A DNA stretch of 64,000 nucleotides, from the NCBI GenBank assembly GCA_003241485.1, contig QFQD01000014.1, forward strand, positions 1 through 64,000, in the 5' to 3' direction. The position numbers and the translations under genes are program-made. This DNA is from Ancylobacter novellus. Lineage in GTDB: Bacteria; Pseudomonadota; Alphaproteobacteria; Rhizobiales; Xanthobacteraceae. This document shows positions 33,324-42,102 of the stretch, one piece after another. The notes under the pieces were generated by a model, which saw nothing but the letters and a program-made list of their open reading frames with translations, was not told the origin of the DNA and did no database searches. Position 1 is the first letter of the stretch. Every line of letters starts with the position of its first letter.

Positions 33324-34460
33324 TCAGGACTTGACGATGCGGAGGGCGGGACGCGGAAAGGCCCGCGTCGTCTCCGGGTCGAACAGGTGCATGGGGCGCG
33401 CATCGAGATAGAGCGGAACGCTCGATCCCACCGGCGCCGAGAAATGACGCGAGAGCCGGGCGGCGATCTCCACCGGCTTGCCGCGGCCTTCGCCGCCGAG
33501 CTGGCCGACGAGAATGTTCTCGACGCCCAGCGCTTCCATCGCCACCACCGTGACATCGATGCGCGCAAAGCCGGGCTGGGGCGTCTCGTGCAGGTCCTCG
33601 GGACGCAGCCCGAAGATGACGTCGCGCCCGACAACGGGGGCATAGGCCGTGCGGTGCATGTCCGGCACCGTCACGTCGAAGCCGTCGCCGACCACGGCCT
33701 GCCCGTCGTCACGGCCTTCCAGCCGCGCGGGGATGAGGTTCATCGGCGGCGTGGCGAGGAAGCGGGCGACGAAGGTGTCGACCGGATTGGCATAGACCTC
33801 CAGCGGCTTTCCGACCTGGATCATCCGGCCCTCGCGCATGATGCAGATGCGGTCGCCCATCGTCATCGCCTCCACCTGGTCGTGGGTGACGTGGACGATG
33901 GTGCGGCCGAGCCGGCGGTGCAGTTTGACGAGTTCGAGCCGCATCTCCGCGCGAAGCTGCGCATCGAGGTTGGAAAGCGGCTCGTCGAGCAGGAAGGCGA
34001 CGGGATCGCGTACGATGGCGCGACCGAGCGCGACGCGCTGGCGCTGGCCGCCCGAGAGCGCCGCCGGCTTGCGGTCGAGATAGGGCGTAAGTCCGAGCAG
34101 CCCCGCCGCCTCGCGGATCTTCTCGTCGATCACGGCCCGGCCGACGCCCCGCATCTTCAGGCCGAAGCCCATATTGTCGCGCACGCTCATGTGCGGGTAG
34201 AGCGCGTAGGACTGGAACACCACGGCGATGTTGCGATCACGCGGCGCCACGTTGTTCACGCTACGCCCGCCGATGCGCAGCTCGCCGGAGGAGATCCCCT
34301 CCAGCCCGGCAATCATGCGCAGCGTGGTCGACTTTCCGCAGCCCGAGGGGCCGAGGAAGATCACGAACTCGCCTTCTCCGATGGAAAGGTCGACGTCACG
34401 TACGCCGTAGGCGCCGTTGGCGTAGAGCTTGGAGACATGATCGAGCTCGATCGACGACAT
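33324..34460 (-). CDS. Sugar ABC transporter ATP-binding protein (UgpC/MsmK type)
   Basis: Cytoplasmic ATPase of 378 residues. Walker A LGPSGCGKST, Q-loop VFQSYALYPHM, signature LSGGQRQRVALGRAI, Walker B VAFLLDEPLSNLDAQL, H-loop THDQVEAM, then the C-terminal OB-like regulatory domain (VIFGLRPEDL). The arrangement is that of multi-sugar importers. ATG 34460 has AGAGGA about 7 bases upstream; the longer in-frame start at 34538 covers leader sequence that includes a GCCCCG-TGTG-CGGGGC hairpin (34488-34503). Confidence 0.9.
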   Translation of the reverse strand: MSSIELDHVSKLYANGAYGVRDVDLSIGEGEFVIFLGPSGCGKSTTLRMIAGLEGISSGELRIGGRSVNNVAPRDRNIAVVFQSYALYPHMSVRDNMGFGLKMRGVGRAVIDEKIREAAGLLGLTPYLDRKPAALSGGQRQRVALGRAIVRDPVAFLLDEPLSNLDAQLRAEMRLELVKLHRRLGRTIVHVTHDQVEAMTMGDRICIMREGRMIQVGKPLEVYANPVDTFVARFLATPPMNLIPARLEGRDDGQAVVGDGFDVTVPDMHRTAYAPVVGRDVIFGLRPEDLHETPQPGFARIDVTVVAMEALGVENILVGQLGGEGRGKPVEIAARLSRHFSAPVGSSVPLYLDARPMHLFDPETTRAFPRPALRIVKS

Positions 34461-34557
34461 CAGCAATCCTCTGCCCGAAACGCGCAAGCCCCGTGTGCGG
34501 GGCCCTTCGCAGGGCCTTGTCTTTCGCCATCGCCCCAAAGGACGGGGGATAGTAGTG

Positions 34558-34592
34558 GAACAAAATCGAACATCGCAAGAACTAATTCGAAC
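34558..34592. promoter_or_regulatory. Four phased GAAC repeats, candidate DeoR operator
   Basis: GAAC occurs at 34558, 34568, 34579 and 34589, i.e. spaced 10, 11 and 10 bp, one helical turn each, about 100-130 bp upstream of the sugar ATPase ATG. The same tetramer recurs in the SDR/DeoR intergenic region. This suits a DeoR-type regulator binding several direct half-sites on one DNA face. Confidence 0.55.
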
Positions 34593-34632
34593 GAATCGAC
34601 ATTGCGATCGGTCGCATTTCCACAGTTCCGCA

Positions 34633-35436
34633 TCAGGTCGTGTAGACGCCGCCGGTGACGTTGATGCCCTGCCCGGTCATGAAGCGCGCCTGCTCCGAAC
34701 AGAGGAAGGCGACGACGTCGGCGACGTCCTCCGGCTGCTCCAGCCGGCCGAGCGGGGTCTGGTTGACATAGTCCTCGATCACCCTTTCGGGGGTGACGCC
34801 GCGCAGCGTGGCTTCCCACTGCACCTCGCGCGACTGCATGCCCGTCGCTACGAAGCCGGGGCAGACGGCATTGACGCGGATCCCCTTGGGGGCAAGCTCG
34901 CGCGCCAGCGCCTGTGTCCAGCCGAGGACGGCGAATTTGGAGGCCGAATAATGCGCCAGCAGCGGCGCGCCGACCTTCGCGGCGAGCGAGGCGGTGTTGA
35001 CGATGCAGCCCTTGCCCTGCGCCACGAAGTGCCGGGCCACGATCTGGTTGGTGAGAAAAACGCCGCGCGTGTTGACGTCGAAGTTGAAGTCCCACTCCTC
35101 GTCAGTCAGCTCCAGCGCCGCCTGCATCGTGGATACGCCGGCATTGGCAACGAGGAGGTCGCAGCCGCCGAGCCGTTCGAGGACCTGGTTGAATGCAGCC
35201 TCGACGGAAGCGCGCTGGCGCACATCCACCGCGACCGCGACCGCTCCGCCACCAAGGGCCGCCACCGTTTCCTCGGCCGCGGCGAGGTTGATGTCGCCGA
35301 CGGCAATCCGGACGCCCTGGCGCGCCAGGGCAACGGCGATGGCCCTCCCGATCCCCGTCGCCGCGCCCGTCACGAAGGCCAGCCGGCCGGAGAGTTCGGG
35401 GTAGGTGGGCGTCGGGGCTACAGTGGGGATCATCAT
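34633..35436 (-). CDS. Short-chain dehydrogenase/reductase
   Basis: NAD(P)-dependent oxidoreductase of the classical SDR family, 267 residues. Cofactor motif TGAATGIGRAIA, NAG motif (LLVANAG), catalytic Ser in VNTASLAAKVG, YSASK (Tyr and Lys), and the C-terminal GQGINVTGGVY. Such enzymes in sugar loci oxidise polyols or sugars. ATG 35436 and ATG 35433 are both behind GAGGA. It is divergent from the DeoR-type regulator and precedes the importer genes. Confidence 0.9.
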   Translation of the reverse strand: MMIPTVAPTPTYPELSGRLAFVTGAATGIGRAIAVALARQGVRIAVGDINLAAAEETVAALGGGAVAVAVDVRQRASVEAAFNQVLERLGGCDLLVANAGVSTMQAALELTDEEWDFNFDVNTRGVFLTNQIVARHFVAQGKGCIVNTASLAAKVGAPLLAHYSASKFAVLGWTQALARELAPKGIRVNAVCPGFVATGMQSREVQWEATLRGVTPERVIEDYVNQTPLGRLEQPEDVADVVAFLCSEQARFMTGQGINVTGGVYTT

Positions 35437-35447
35437 CGGTTCCTCAT

Positions 35448-35512
35448 GTTCGTCACGCAGATTATATGAACATGATCGCACATCAAGAACAATTTGATGT
35501 TTGATATTGTTC
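35448..35512. promoter_or_regulatory. Divergent promoter region with GAAC/GTTC half-sites
   Basis: Contains GTTC (35448), GAAC (35468), GAAC (35487) and GTTC (35509). The last two belong to the inverted repeat GAACAAT (35487-35493) and ATTGTTC (35506-35512) with a 12-bp spacer. The region is AT-rich and separates the SDR and DeoR genes, so it probably serves both promoters. Confidence 0.5.
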
Positions 35513-35593
35513 GTTTCATGCGCTAGAAACAGGGGTGGCCGATGCGCGGCGAATCCGTTCACTTCCGACGGATCCGCAACGAGGCAGGATGCA

Positions 35594-36457
35594 ATGATGG
35601 CCGACGACGTGTCTTCTCCGGACAAAACCGTTGCCGAACTCGCGGCTGGCGAGGACCGTCAGCGCATGCTCTCGCATGTGCGCCACGCGCGTATCCTCGA
35701 TCAGCTCGCCCTTTCCGGCTCGATTGGCGTCACCGCCATCGCCACCGAGCTCGGCGTGTCGGACATGACGATCCGCCGTGACCTGCTGGAGCTTGAGCGC
35801 GAAGGGCGGCTGGTGCGCGTGCATGGCGGTGCCGTGCTGGCCGAGCCGCCGGCCAGCGTCGCCATGGACAGCGAGGAGCCGCGCTTCGACGCGCGCCTGC
35901 GCCGCGGCAGCGAGGCCAAAACCGCGATCGCCGCCTACGCCGCCAGCCTCGTCGCCGGCTACCGCACCGCCGCCATCGACGTGGGGACCACCACCTATCT
36001 GATGGCCGGCCATCTGCGCGATGTCGGGCACCTGAAGATCTTCACCAACAGCTTGCGCGTTTCAGCCCTGCTCGACGGTGGCGCGCCCGAGATTTACGTG
36101 GCCGGCGGGCGCGTGCGCGCCGAAGAAATGTCGGTGTGGGGTCCGACCGCCACGGCCCAGTTCGAGAAGCTGTGGTTCGATGTGGCGGTGCTGGGCACCT
36201 CGGGTGTCACCGCCGAGGGGTTCTTCGATTATTCCTTCGAGGACACCGACATGAAGCGCGTTTATCTGCGCCGGTCGGGCCTGCGCATCCTGCTCTGCGA
36301 CAGTGCCAAGTTCCAGCGCATGTCGCTCGTCCAGGTCGGCGCCCTCAGCGACATCAACATTCTCATCACCGATGCCGAGCCGCCGCCGCGCATCGCCGCT
36401 GCACTCGCTGGCGCGCGTGTCGACGTTCGCATCGCGCCGCCGGCGCCCGGAGTTTGA
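35594..36457 (+). CDS. DeoR-family transcriptional regulator
   Basis: Predicted repressor of this sugar locus, 287 residues. N-terminal HTH (RILDQLALSGSIGVTAIA, then LGVSDMTIRRDLLELEREG with the DeoR signature through RVHGGAV) and a DeoRC sugar-phosphate-binding domain (IDVGTTTYLMAGHL; IFTNSLRV; YVAGGRVR; LLCDSAKF). Family members usually respond to a phosphorylated sugar, here perhaps the product of the downstream kinase. ATG 35594 or 35597 follow AGGA. Its candidate half-sites are listed separately. Confidence 0.9.
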   Translation: MMADDVSSPDKTVAELAAGEDRQRMLSHVRHARILDQLALSGSIGVTAIATELGVSDMTIRRDLLELEREGRLVRVHGGAVLAEPPASVAMDSEEPRFDARLRRGSEAKTAIAAYAASLVAGYRTAAIDVGTTTYLMAGHLRDVGHLKIFTNSLRVSALLDGGAPEIYVAGGRVRAEEMSVWGPTATAQFEKLWFDVAVLGTSGVTAEGFFDYSFEDTDMKRVYLRRSGLRILLCDSAKFQRMSLVQVGALSDINILITDAEPPPRIAAALAGARVDVRIAPPAPGV

Positions 36458-36497
36458 TGCGCCCCGTGCGCACCCTGTCCCCCAAGGAGTAGTTGGA

Positions 36498-37298
36498 ATG
36501 GTTTTCGAGTGTTTCGGCGCCAAGAAGAAGGTCGTCATCGCCATGGCTCATATCGGCGCGCTGCCGGGAGCCCCGCTCTATGACGCCGATGGTGGCCTCG
36601 ACAAGCTGATCGAGGGCGTGCTGGCCGATGTCGAGAAGCTGCAGGCCGGCGGCGTCGACGCCATCATGTTCGGCAACGAGAACGACCGCCCCTACGTGTT
36701 CAAGGGCTCGCCGGCTTCCATCGCCGCCATGAGCGCCATCGTGCAGGCGGTGAAGCCGAGCCTCAAGGTGCCGTTCGGCGTGAACTATCTCTGGGACCCC
36801 GTCGCCACCGTCGCCATCGGCTCGATCACCGGCGCGAGCTTCGTGCGTGAGATCTTCACCGGCCTGTTCGCCTCCGACATGGGCCTGTGGGAGCCGAACT
36901 GCGCCGAGGCGGCCCGCCTGCGTCACGACCTGAAGCGCGACGACATGAAGATGCTCTTCAACATCAATGCCGAGTTCGCTCATTCGCTCGATCAGCGCCC
37001 GATCGAACTGCGCGCCAAGAGCGCGGTGTTCTCTTCGCTCGCTGACGCCATCCTCGTCTCCGGCCCGATCACCGGCCAGCCGGCCGACCAGTCCCACCTC
37101 CAGAAGGTGGCCGAGACCGTCAATGACGTGCCGATCTTCGCCAATACGGGCGTCAACATCGACAATATCCGCGACATCTTCTCGGTCGCTTCCGGCGTCG
37201 TCATCGGCACCCATTTCAAGGTCGACGGCAACACCTGGAACGCGGTGGAGCAGGCGCGTGTGTCGCGCTTCATGGACGTCGTGAATTCCATCCGCTGA
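36498..37298 (+). CDS. BtpA/SgcQ-family protein
   Basis: A 266-residue predicted TIM-barrel protein of the BtpA/SgcQ family. Visible blocks are VVIAMAHIGALPGAPLYD at the start, GGVDAIMFGNENDRPY, VPFGVNYLWDPVATVAI, and a phosphate-binding-like C-terminus (IFANTGVNIDNIRDIFSVA; GVVIGTHFKVDG). Plant and cyanobacterial work linked BtpA to photosystem I, but in sugar loci such as enterobacterial sgc the role is unknown; a lyase or isomerase acting on a sugar phosphate is an inference from fold and neighbours. AAGGAG is 8 bases upstream of ATG 36498. Confidence 0.85.
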   Translation: MVFECFGAKKKVVIAMAHIGALPGAPLYDADGGLDKLIEGVLADVEKLQAGGVDAIMFGNENDRPYVFKGSPASIAAMSAIVQAVKPSLKVPFGVNYLWDPVATVAIGSITGASFVREIFTGLFASDMGLWEPNCAEAARLRHDLKRDDMKMLFNINAEFAHSLDQRPIELRAKSAVFSSLADAILVSGPITGQPADQSHLQKVAETVNDVPIFANTGVNIDNIRDIFSVASGVVIGTHFKVDGNTWNAVEQARVSRFMDVVNSIR

Positions 37299-37317
37299 GC
37301 GCGTCCTCCGCTCCTCT

Positions 37318-37351
37318 CATCCCGGACCGGTCCCAGGCCGGCGCCGGGATG
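37318..37351 (+). terminator. Intercistronic dyad between btpA-like and kinase genes
   Basis: CATCCCGG (37318-37325) and CCGGGATG (37344-37351), with further CCGG pairing inside. No T-run; possibly a small dispersed palindrome common in such genomes. Confidence 0.35.
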
Positions 37352-37397
37352 ACGCCCGTTGCCGGCAAGCGCGGCCCTGAGCCGCGATGAGGTTCCT

Positions 37398-38900
37398 ATG
37401 AAGAGCTGCGTTCTCGGCCTGGATATCGGCACGACCTCCACCATCGGCCTGCTGCTGCGCTTGCCGGGGGACATCCTCGGCGTCGCCTCGCGGCCGGTGA
37501 CGCTCACCTCGCAGCATGCCGGTTGGGCGGAGGAGGATCCGGGTGAATGGTGGGCGAATGTGTGCTCCCTCACCCGCGAACTCATTGACCGCGCCGGCAT
37601 CGACCCGGCCGAGATCGCGGCCATCGGCGTCACCGGCATGCTGCCGGCTGTGGTGCTGCTGGACGGTGAGGGTCGTCTATTGCGTCCCTCCATCCAGCAG
37701 AGCGACGGGCGTTGCGGAGCGGAGGTGGCCGAATTGCGCGCCGAGCGCCGTGAACATGAATTCATCGCCAAGGCCGGCAATGGCATCAACCAGCAGCTCG
37801 TCACCGCCAAGCTGCGCTGGATCGCCCGCCACGAGCCGGACGTGTTCGCCCGCATCGCCACCGTGTTCGGCTCCTATGACTATGTAAACTGGCGCCTCAC
37901 CGGCGAGCGGGCGGTGGAGCAGAACTGGGCGCTGGAGGCCGGCTTCGTCGATGTCTCCCGCCACGAGATCGACGACGAGCTGGTCGCCTGGGCGCGCATT
38001 CCCCGCAGCGCCGTGCCGCGCAAGACCGCCTCGCACGAAATCATGGGCCATGTCTCGCCCGAGGGCGCGGCGGCAACGGGCCTGACGGTTGGCACGCCGG
38101 TGATCGGCGGCGCGGCGGACATGATCGCCTCGGCGCTCGGCGCTGGCGTCACCCGCAAGGGCGACATCCTGCTGAAGTTCGGCGGCGCGGTGGATATTCT
38201 CGTCGCCACCGATCAGGTGAAGCCCGATCCGCGTCTCTATCTCGACTATCACCTCATCCCCGGCCTCTACATGCCCAATGGCTGCATGGCGACCGGCGGC
38301 TCAGGGCTGAACTGGTTCGTGCGCAATTTCGCCGGTGGGGAAGCGGATGCCGCCGCCCGCGCCGGGTTGAGCCTGCACCAGCATCTCGATGGTCTTGCCG
38401 CCGCGCGCCCTGCCGGCGCCGACGGGCTGACCGTGCTGCCCTATTTCCTCGGCGAGAAGACGCCCATTCACGATCCCGCCGCGCGCGGGGTGATCGACGG
38501 GCTCACCCTCTCGCACGACATCGGTCATGTCTGGCGGGCGCTGCTGGAAGGTTATGCCTATGCCTGCGCTCACCATGTGGAGGTGCTGCGCGATATGGGC
38601 CATGACGCCAGCCGCGTGCTGGTGTCCGATGGCGGCTCGAATTCGCGCATATGGATGCAGATCGTTGCCGATGTGCTGCAGCAGCCGGTCCATCGCCTTA
38701 AGGGGCATCCCGGCTCCTCGCTCGGCGCGGCGTGGACGGCGGCAGTCGGCATCGGCGCGGCGGACTGGGCCGGCATTTCCCGTTTCGTGCAACAGGACGA
38801 GACGCTGGAGCCCGACCCCGCTCATGCGCAGACCTACGCCGCCGGCTATGCGCGCTATCGCGACCTCTACCGTCGCCTCGCCGCAAGGGACGCATCATGA
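37398..38900 (+). CDS. FGGY-family carbohydrate kinase
   Basis: ATP-dependent sugar or polyol kinase, 500 residues, closest in layout to xylulokinases. ATP/phosphate-1 motif LGLDIGTTSTIGLLL, GVTGMLPAVVLLDGEG, the second FGGY domain with GGAADMIASALGAGV and the adenosine motif SDGGSNSRIWMQIVADV. ATG 37398 has TGAGG about 6 bases upstream. It is coupled to the HAD gene by ATGA. It would trap the sugar delivered by the importer or oxidised by the SDR. Substrate cannot be assigned from motif inspection. Confidence 0.9.
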   Translation: MKSCVLGLDIGTTSTIGLLLRLPGDILGVASRPVTLTSQHAGWAEEDPGEWWANVCSLTRELIDRAGIDPAEIAAIGVTGMLPAVVLLDGEGRLLRPSIQQSDGRCGAEVAELRAERREHEFIAKAGNGINQQLVTAKLRWIARHEPDVFARIATVFGSYDYVNWRLTGERAVEQNWALEAGFVDVSRHEIDDELVAWARIPRSAVPRKTASHEIMGHVSPEGAAATGLTVGTPVIGGAADMIASALGAGVTRKGDILLKFGGAVDILVATDQVKPDPRLYLDYHLIPGLYMPNGCMATGGSGLNWFVRNFAGGEADAAARAGLSLHQHLDGLAAARPAGADGLTVLPYFLGEKTPIHDPAARGVIDGLTLSHDIGHVWRALLEGYAYACAHHVEVLRDMGHDASRVLVSDGGSNSRIWMQIVADVLQQPVHRLKGHPGSSLGAAWTAAVGIGAADWAGISRFVQQDETLEPDPAHAQTYAAGYARYRDLYRRLAARDAS

Positions 38901-39538
38901 GTGGTCGCCGACTGCGCGCGGTCGCGTGGGACATTGACGGCACGTTGATCGACAGCGAGCCGCTGCACCATCGCGCCCTTCTCGACGCATGCCGCACCTA
39001 TGGCGCCGACCTGTCCGATCTGCCGGATCAGGCGTTTCGCGGCATCCATACGGGCGATGTGTGGACCGCGATCCGCGACCGCCTGCCCGCCGGCACGGCA
39101 CAGGACGAATGGCTCGACCGCATCAATGCGCACTATGTGAGCCAGCGCCACACCCTCGTGGCCGAGCCCGAAGCGGTCGCCACCATCCGGGCGCTCGCCA
39201 GGCTCGGCATCGCTCAGCTTTGCGTCTCCAATTCCTGTCGGAGCGTTGTTGACGCCAATATCGACGCGCTCGGCATCAGCGATGCCATCGCCTTCTCGCT
39301 CAGCCTCGATGATGTCGTCTGTGGCAAGCCGGACCCCGAGCCCTATCGTCGGGCCTGCGAGCGGCTGGGCGTCGCGCCGGACGAGGTGGCGGCGGTCGAG
39401 GACAGCCTGTCCGGCGCGCGCTCGGCCCGCGCGGCGGGGCTCTATGTCGTGGGCTATCGTGCCGGCGGCGTGAGCTTCGAGGACATCGACCTTGAGATCG
39501 ACGGGCTGCAGGAAATCGTGCCTCTGTTCAAGAGGTAG
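38897..39538 (+). CDS. HAD-superfamily sugar phosphatase / beta-phosphoglucomutase-like
   Basis: A 213-residue HAD hydrolase with all four motifs: DIDGT (nucleophile and acid, residues 12-16), a Ser in CVSNS, Lys in CGKPDPEPY and acidic VEDSLSGARSA. The cap domain is the small helical type found in phosphoglycolate phosphatases and beta-phosphoglucomutases. Position after the kinase suggests that it dephosphorylates a dead-end or intermediate sugar phosphate of the same pathway. Confidence 0.88.
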   Translation: MSGRRLRAVAWDIDGTLIDSEPLHHRALLDACRTYGADLSDLPDQAFRGIHTGDVWTAIRDRLPAGTAQDEWLDRINAHYVSQRHTLVAEPEAVATIRALARLGIAQLCVSNSCRSVVDANIDALGISDAIAFSLSLDDVVCGKPDPEPYRRACERLGVAPDEVAAVEDSLSGARSARAAGLYVVGYRAGGVSFEDIDLEIDGLQEIVPLFKR

Positions 39539-39579
39539 ACGAAATCCCCCGAGGGACAGGGGTTTATCGCCCGCCTGGC

Positions 39580-39606
39580 GACAGGCGGCTGCGATGGCCG
39601 CCTGTC
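39580..39606. terminator. Hairpin between convergent operons
   Basis: Perfect 9-bp arms GACAGGCGG (39580-39588) and CCGCCTGTC (39598-39606) with a 9-base loop, centred in the 81-base gap between the HAD gene and the convergent GGT-like gene. Without T-runs on either side, it may be Rho-assisted. Confidence 0.5.
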
Positions 39607-39619
39607 CGGGGCTACCGGT

Positions 39620-41224
39620 TCAGATGCCCAGCGCGCAGCCGTCCTTGCGGGCATCGGAACCCGCCATCAGCAATCCGGTTGCAGGGTCGCGGACAATGAT
39701 CTGCCCGCCGCCGATCGGCTCGATCGCGACGGTGATCTTGTGTCCTCGCGCCGTCAGATCGGCACGCACCGCCTCGGGAACCGAAGGCTCCACTTCCAGC
39801 GCGCCATCGAAAGCGAAGGAGCGCGGGGCGTCGATGGCGCCTTGCGGGTCCAGCCCGCGATCGAACAGGCCGGACAGCAGCGCGGCCTGCCCCGAGGCCT
39901 GATAGTGCCCGCCCATGACCCCGAACACGCCGACCGCCTCGCCCTCGCGCCGCAGCAGGCCGGGGATGATGGTGTGCAGCGGCCGCTTGCCCGGCGCGAT
40001 GGCGTTCGGGTGGCCCTCGATCAGCCGGAAGGAGGCGCCGCGCGAGTGCAGCAGCACGCCGGTCGCCGGGTCGATCCGCGTCGATCCGAAGGCGTGGAAG
40101 ATCGAGTTGATGAAGGACACCATGTTGCCGTCGCGGTCCACCGCGCAGACATAGACCGTGTCCTTGTGCTCCGGCTCGTCCCACAGCGCGGGCGGGCGGG
40201 CGCGGGCCATGTCGATATGGGCGGCGAGGCGCTTTGCCGTCGCGGGCGACAGCAGGTCGTCGAGCGATACGGTCATGGAAGCCGGATCGGCCAGCAGCGC
40301 ATCGCGGTTGTGATAGACCAGCTTGGTCGCTTCCGCGTGGATATGGATGCGGTCGGCGAGCGGGACGTCCGGCCCCAGATCGAACTCGGCGAGGATGTTC
40401 ATCAGCAGCAGCGCGAACAGGCCCTGTCCGTTCGGCGGGCATTCTTCCACCGTATAGCCGCGGAAATCGGTCGAGATGGGAGTGGTGTAGAACGCGCCGT
40501 CCTTCATCGCGGCGAAATCGTCGAGCGTGTGCAATCCGCCGAGGCTGTTGAGGTACGCCACCAGCGATCGGGCGACCGCGCCCTCATAGAAGGCGCTGGC
40601 GCCATGGGCCGCGATCTCGCGCAGGCGCTGTCCGAGCAGAGGCTGGGCATGACGCTCGCCGGCTGTGAGCGGCTTGCCATCCTTCAGAAAGGCGGCGCTG
40701 GCATTGGGGTCCTGCGCCAGGAGCGCCGCTTCGTCCGCCCAGTCAAAGGCCACGCGCTGGGCGACCGGATAACCGTTCTCGGCATAGTCGATTGCGCGGG
40801 CGAAGAGCTGGTCAAGCGGCAGGCTGCCATAATCGGTATGGAGCCGGGTCCAGCCCGACACGGCACCCGGGATGGTGATCGCGTGGGCGCTGGTTCGCGG
40901 GATTTCGTTCGTAAGGCCAGCGGCCTTGAGCGCGGCGAGGCTTGCCGCCATCGGCGCGCGGCCGCTGCCGTTCAGCGCCACGGTCGGCTTGCCGGCCGGC
41001 GCGTAGAGCACGAAGCAGTCGCCGCCAATGCCGGTCATCGCCGGCTCCACCACGCATTGCGTCGCCACAGCCGCAAGTGCCGCATCCATGGCGTTGCCGC
41101 CCGCCTGCAGCACTTCGAGGCCCGCCGCAGTGGAGAGCGGGTGCGAGGTCGCGATCGCGGCGTCGCGGGCGAACAGCGTCGGGCGCTCGGGGCCAAAGAA
41201 GGTGGGGCGGTGGGTGGAGATCAC
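39620..41224 (-). CDS. Gamma-glutamyltransferase-family protein
   Basis: Ntn-hydrolase precursor of 534 residues, expected to self-cleave into large and small subunits. Family blocks: AIATSHPLSTAAGLEVLQAG near the start, VEPAMTGIGGDCFVLY, the NGSGRAP segment, the cleavage site KDTVYVCAVDRDGNMVS with the nucleophilic Thr, and GVMGGHYQASGQ. No signal peptide is seen, so it appears cytoplasmic, unlike GGT1. GTG 41224 is supported by AGGA upstream and by GTGA overlap with the preceding stop. It is the last gene of the ten-gene operon; a role in hydrolysing a gamma-glutamyl or related amide intermediate is inferred. Confidence 0.85.
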   Translation of the reverse strand: MISTHRPTFFGPERPTLFARDAAIATSHPLSTAAGLEVLQAGGNAMDAALAAVATQCVVEPAMTGIGGDCFVLYAPAGKPTVALNGSGRAPMAASLAALKAAGLTNEIPRTSAHAITIPGAVSGWTRLHTDYGSLPLDQLFARAIDYAENGYPVAQRVAFDWADEAALLAQDPNASAAFLKDGKPLTAGERHAQPLLGQRLREIAAHGASAFYEGAVARSLVAYLNSLGGLHTLDDFAAMKDGAFYTTPISTDFRGYTVEECPPNGQGLFALLLMNILAEFDLGPDVPLADRIHIHAEATKLVYHNRDALLADPASMTVSLDDLLSPATAKRLAAHIDMARARPPALWDEPEHKDTVYVCAVDRDGNMVSFINSIFHAFGSTRIDPATGVLLHSRGASFRLIEGHPNAIAPGKRPLHTIIPGLLRREGEAVGVFGVMGGHYQASGQAALLSGLFDRGLDPQGAIDAPRSFAFDGALEVEPSVPEAVRADLTARGHKITVAIEPIGGGQIIVRDPATGLLMAGSDARKDGCALGI

Positions 41225-42102
41225 GGGCTGGTTTCCTGTAGGAGCGGCCGATTGAAGCCGTAAAGCTCGGCTGCGTTGCTGGTCATTATGCGAGTGGCGA
41301 CCGCATCGCTGCCGCACCATTCGCGGAACAGGTCTATCAGATGCGCGTCGTCGGGGGGATTGCCGGGCTTTGAGGGGTGCGGCCAATTGGTGGCGAACAG
41401 GCAGCGCTCCGGTGCGTGGGCGATGAGCGCGCGGGCGAGCGCCGCCACATCGCGATAGGCGGGTGCGCCGCTGCGCGAGGTCTCGTAGACGCCCGAGGTC
41501 TTCACGAAGGTGCGTCCGCCGTCGATCAGCCGCTGCAGCGCCCTGAAGCCGGGATGATCGAGCCCGACGGGTTCGAGGAACTTGCCGTTGTGGTCGATCA
41601 CCAGCCGGCCCGGCAGGCGCGACAGGCGGCCGGCGTAGTCCTGCAAATGGCGTCCGTCCATCTGCATCTGCACATGCCAGCCGAGGGCCGCCGTTCGCGC
41701 CGCGAGCGTTTCGAGATCGTCCCAGCCGAGCATGCCGCCGCCGATCATGAAGAAGCGGATGCCGCGTATGCCGAGGCCGGTGAGCCTTTCAAGTTCCGCA
41801 TCGCTGACATCGGGCGGCACCACGGCGACGCCGCGCGCATCCTCGCCGAGCCTTGCCATCGCATCGAGCGTGGCGCGGTTGTCGAAGCCGTAGACCGAGG
41901 GCTGCACCACCACGGCGCGGGTGAGGCCCAGCGTGGCGCGCACCTTCAGATATGCCGCGATGTCGCCTCCCGCGACGGGCGGGAACGGGGAGTTCGGCGC
42001 CGGCGGATAGGTCTCCGCCGGGCCGTAAATGTGCATGTGACAGTCGCAGGCGCCCGGCGGCGGCCGGAAGACCGGCGGGCGCGGCGGCAGCAGCGCGCTC
42101 AT
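41221..42102 (-). CDS. Amidohydrolase-2 family protein (LigI-like lactonase)
   Basis: Predicted TIM-barrel hydrolase of 293 residues in the amidohydrolase-2 family that includes 2-pyrone-4,6-dicarboxylate lactonase. Motifs: ACDCHMHIYGP (beta-1 HxH), VVVQPSVYGFDN, RGIRFFMIGGG, LVIDHNGKF, LFATNWPHPS and SNAAELYGF. In LigI the reaction is hydrolysis of a lactone without tightly bound metal; what is hydrolysed here is unknown. It overlaps both neighbours by four bases. Confidence 0.85.
   Translation of the reverse strand: MSALLPPRPPVFRPPPGACDCHMHIYGPAETYPPAPNSPFPPVAGGDIAAYLKVRATLGLTRAVVVQPSVYGFDNRATLDAMARLGEDARGVAVVPPDVSDAELERLTGLGIRGIRFFMIGGGMLGWDDLETLAARTAALGWHVQMQMDGRHLQDYAGRLSRLPGRLVIDHNGKFLEPVGLDHPGFRALQRLIDGGRTFVKTSGVYETSRSGAPAYRDVAALARALIAHAPERCLFATNWPHPSKPGNPPDDAHLIDLFREWCGSDAVATRIMTSNAAELYGFNRPLLQETSP

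Noticed and set aside
34461..34538. Longer N-terminus for the sugar ATPase
   Set aside because: The extra 26 residues cover the leader hairpin and are Arg/Gly-rich; ATG 34460 has a good Shine-Dalgarno and starts the ABC domain normally.
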